From the NCBI RefSeq assembly GCF_001650195.1, contig NZ_LXYR01000029.1:1-63397 (forward strand): a DNA stretch of 63,397 bases. Reading direction: 5' to 3'. The stretch is from Phormidesmis priestleyi BC1401 (GTDB lineage Bacteria; Cyanobacteriota; Cyanobacteriia; Leptolyngbyales; Leptolyngbyaceae). Under the pieces are notes generated by a model. It made no database searches. It saw only the letters and a program-made list of their open reading frames with translations, and was not told the DNA's origin. The translations under genes were made by a program, and so were the position numbers. Of this stretch, positions 63,048-63,397 are shown in pieces; the stretch's first letter is position 1, and each line of letters begins with the position of its first letter.

Positions 63048-63360
63048 TTAAGCCGTTTTCTGGGTGTCACCTTGCTCAATATGATGGCGCAAGACTGAAT
63101 TAATCAGTGTCTTGTATTCTTCGTCTTGCGATTGAAACCATGCCATCACATCCGAGTCAAGCTGAACTAAATTCCTCGCTTGCGTCGCCGGAACTCTCAG
63201 CACTGCCTTCTCAAAAAACTCATCGTCAAAGGCGGAATATTAGAATAATCAATGCCTTCATCTAATGTCGATTCCAATGCTGCCCAGTTAGTACGAGAGG
63301 TATAGCCGTTGCCAGTTAGGTTAGGACATACTATAGAAGTTGAGACCCTCAAATGAGCGA
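63048..63360 (-). pseudogene. BrnA-type antitoxin gene with a one-base frameshift
   Basis: Reading leftward from about 63340: SRTNWAALESTLDEGIDYSNIPPL, then after a missing base near 63224-63227 the next frame gives DEFFEKAVLRVP, QLDSDVMAWFQSQDEEYKTLINSVLRHHIEQ, ending at 63048. Together this is a normal BrnA-like antitoxin (ribbon-helix-helix, about 100 residues). Restoring one G (ACGATGAG to ACGGATGAG) repairs it. The N-terminal start is uncertain and no BrnT gene is seen before the window edge. Confidence 0.72.
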
Positions 63361-63397
63361 TGCCAGCCCCCTACAGCGATGACCTCCGACAAAAAGT

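Overview
The window is chromosomal DNA from a cyanobacterium. The evidence is an orange carotenoid protein with its fluorescence recovery protein, an NblR-like regulator, a BgtB-like amino-acid transporter fusion, several cyanobacteria-restricted families, and the very frequent octamer GCGATCGC (HIP1). Many dispersed MITE-like repeats and large intergenic gaps fit a filamentous Leptolyngbya-type genome, but that rank is inference. I see no rRNA, tRNA, CRISPR array or prophage.

Layout. 0-6 kb: the 3' end of a broken ISAs1-type transposase, then pyrG, a translationally coupled phosphodiester-glycosidase/DNA-glycosylase pair, a glycosyltransferase and an HD protein. 6-12 kb: a four-domain response regulator, a flavin disulfide oxidoreductase, a SnoaL-like protein and an ABC exporter. 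12-14.3 kb: the photoprotection pair ocp-frp and a TPR protein. 14.3-16.6 kb is foreign-looking: two integron attC-like sites flank a membrane-protein gene broken by one amber codon and follow a methyltransferase whose stop codon lies inside the attC, and beyond them is a tandem 84-bp repeat. 16.8-23.5 kb: an Eis-like acetyltransferase, a deacetylase/phosphodiester-glycosidase fusion, an L,D-transpeptidase-like protein and a second ABC exporter. 23.5-30 kb: a divergent metal-uptake ABC locus sharing a Fur/Zur-type box, a truncated group II intron, a BgtB-like fusion and a SpoIID protein. 30-34 kb: a DUF2283 gene with the remnant of its partner and a lone 1014-residue SNF2-type helicase.

34.2-37.3 kb is a peroxide/iron-stress island: sulfiredoxin behind a perfect 7-5-7 palindrome, two Dps ferritins, and between them an HTH regulator with a GrpE-like C-terminal domain whose start codon sits right behind a perfect 12-bp hairpin. 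39-50.4 kb is one exopolysaccharide cluster read leftward (export protein, kinase-less chain-length protein, polymerase, flippase, five glycosyltransferase-type genes). 50.4-51.4 kb is mostly repeats. 52-63.4 kb holds a hydrolase, the formaldehyde-detoxification pair frmA-fghA, a GAF histidine kinase, an NblR-like regulator, a BolA-glutaredoxin pair, a truncated hydrolase, an orthocaspase lacking both catalytic residues, and a frameshifted BrnA-type antitoxin.

The strongest leads are the integron-cassette remnant at 14.3-15.2 kb, the HTH-GrpE fusion with its leader hairpin in the oxidative island, the Tyr/Asn pseudo-orthocaspase, and the matching terminal repeats that link the edge transposase to a MITE nested inside another MITE 57 kb away.
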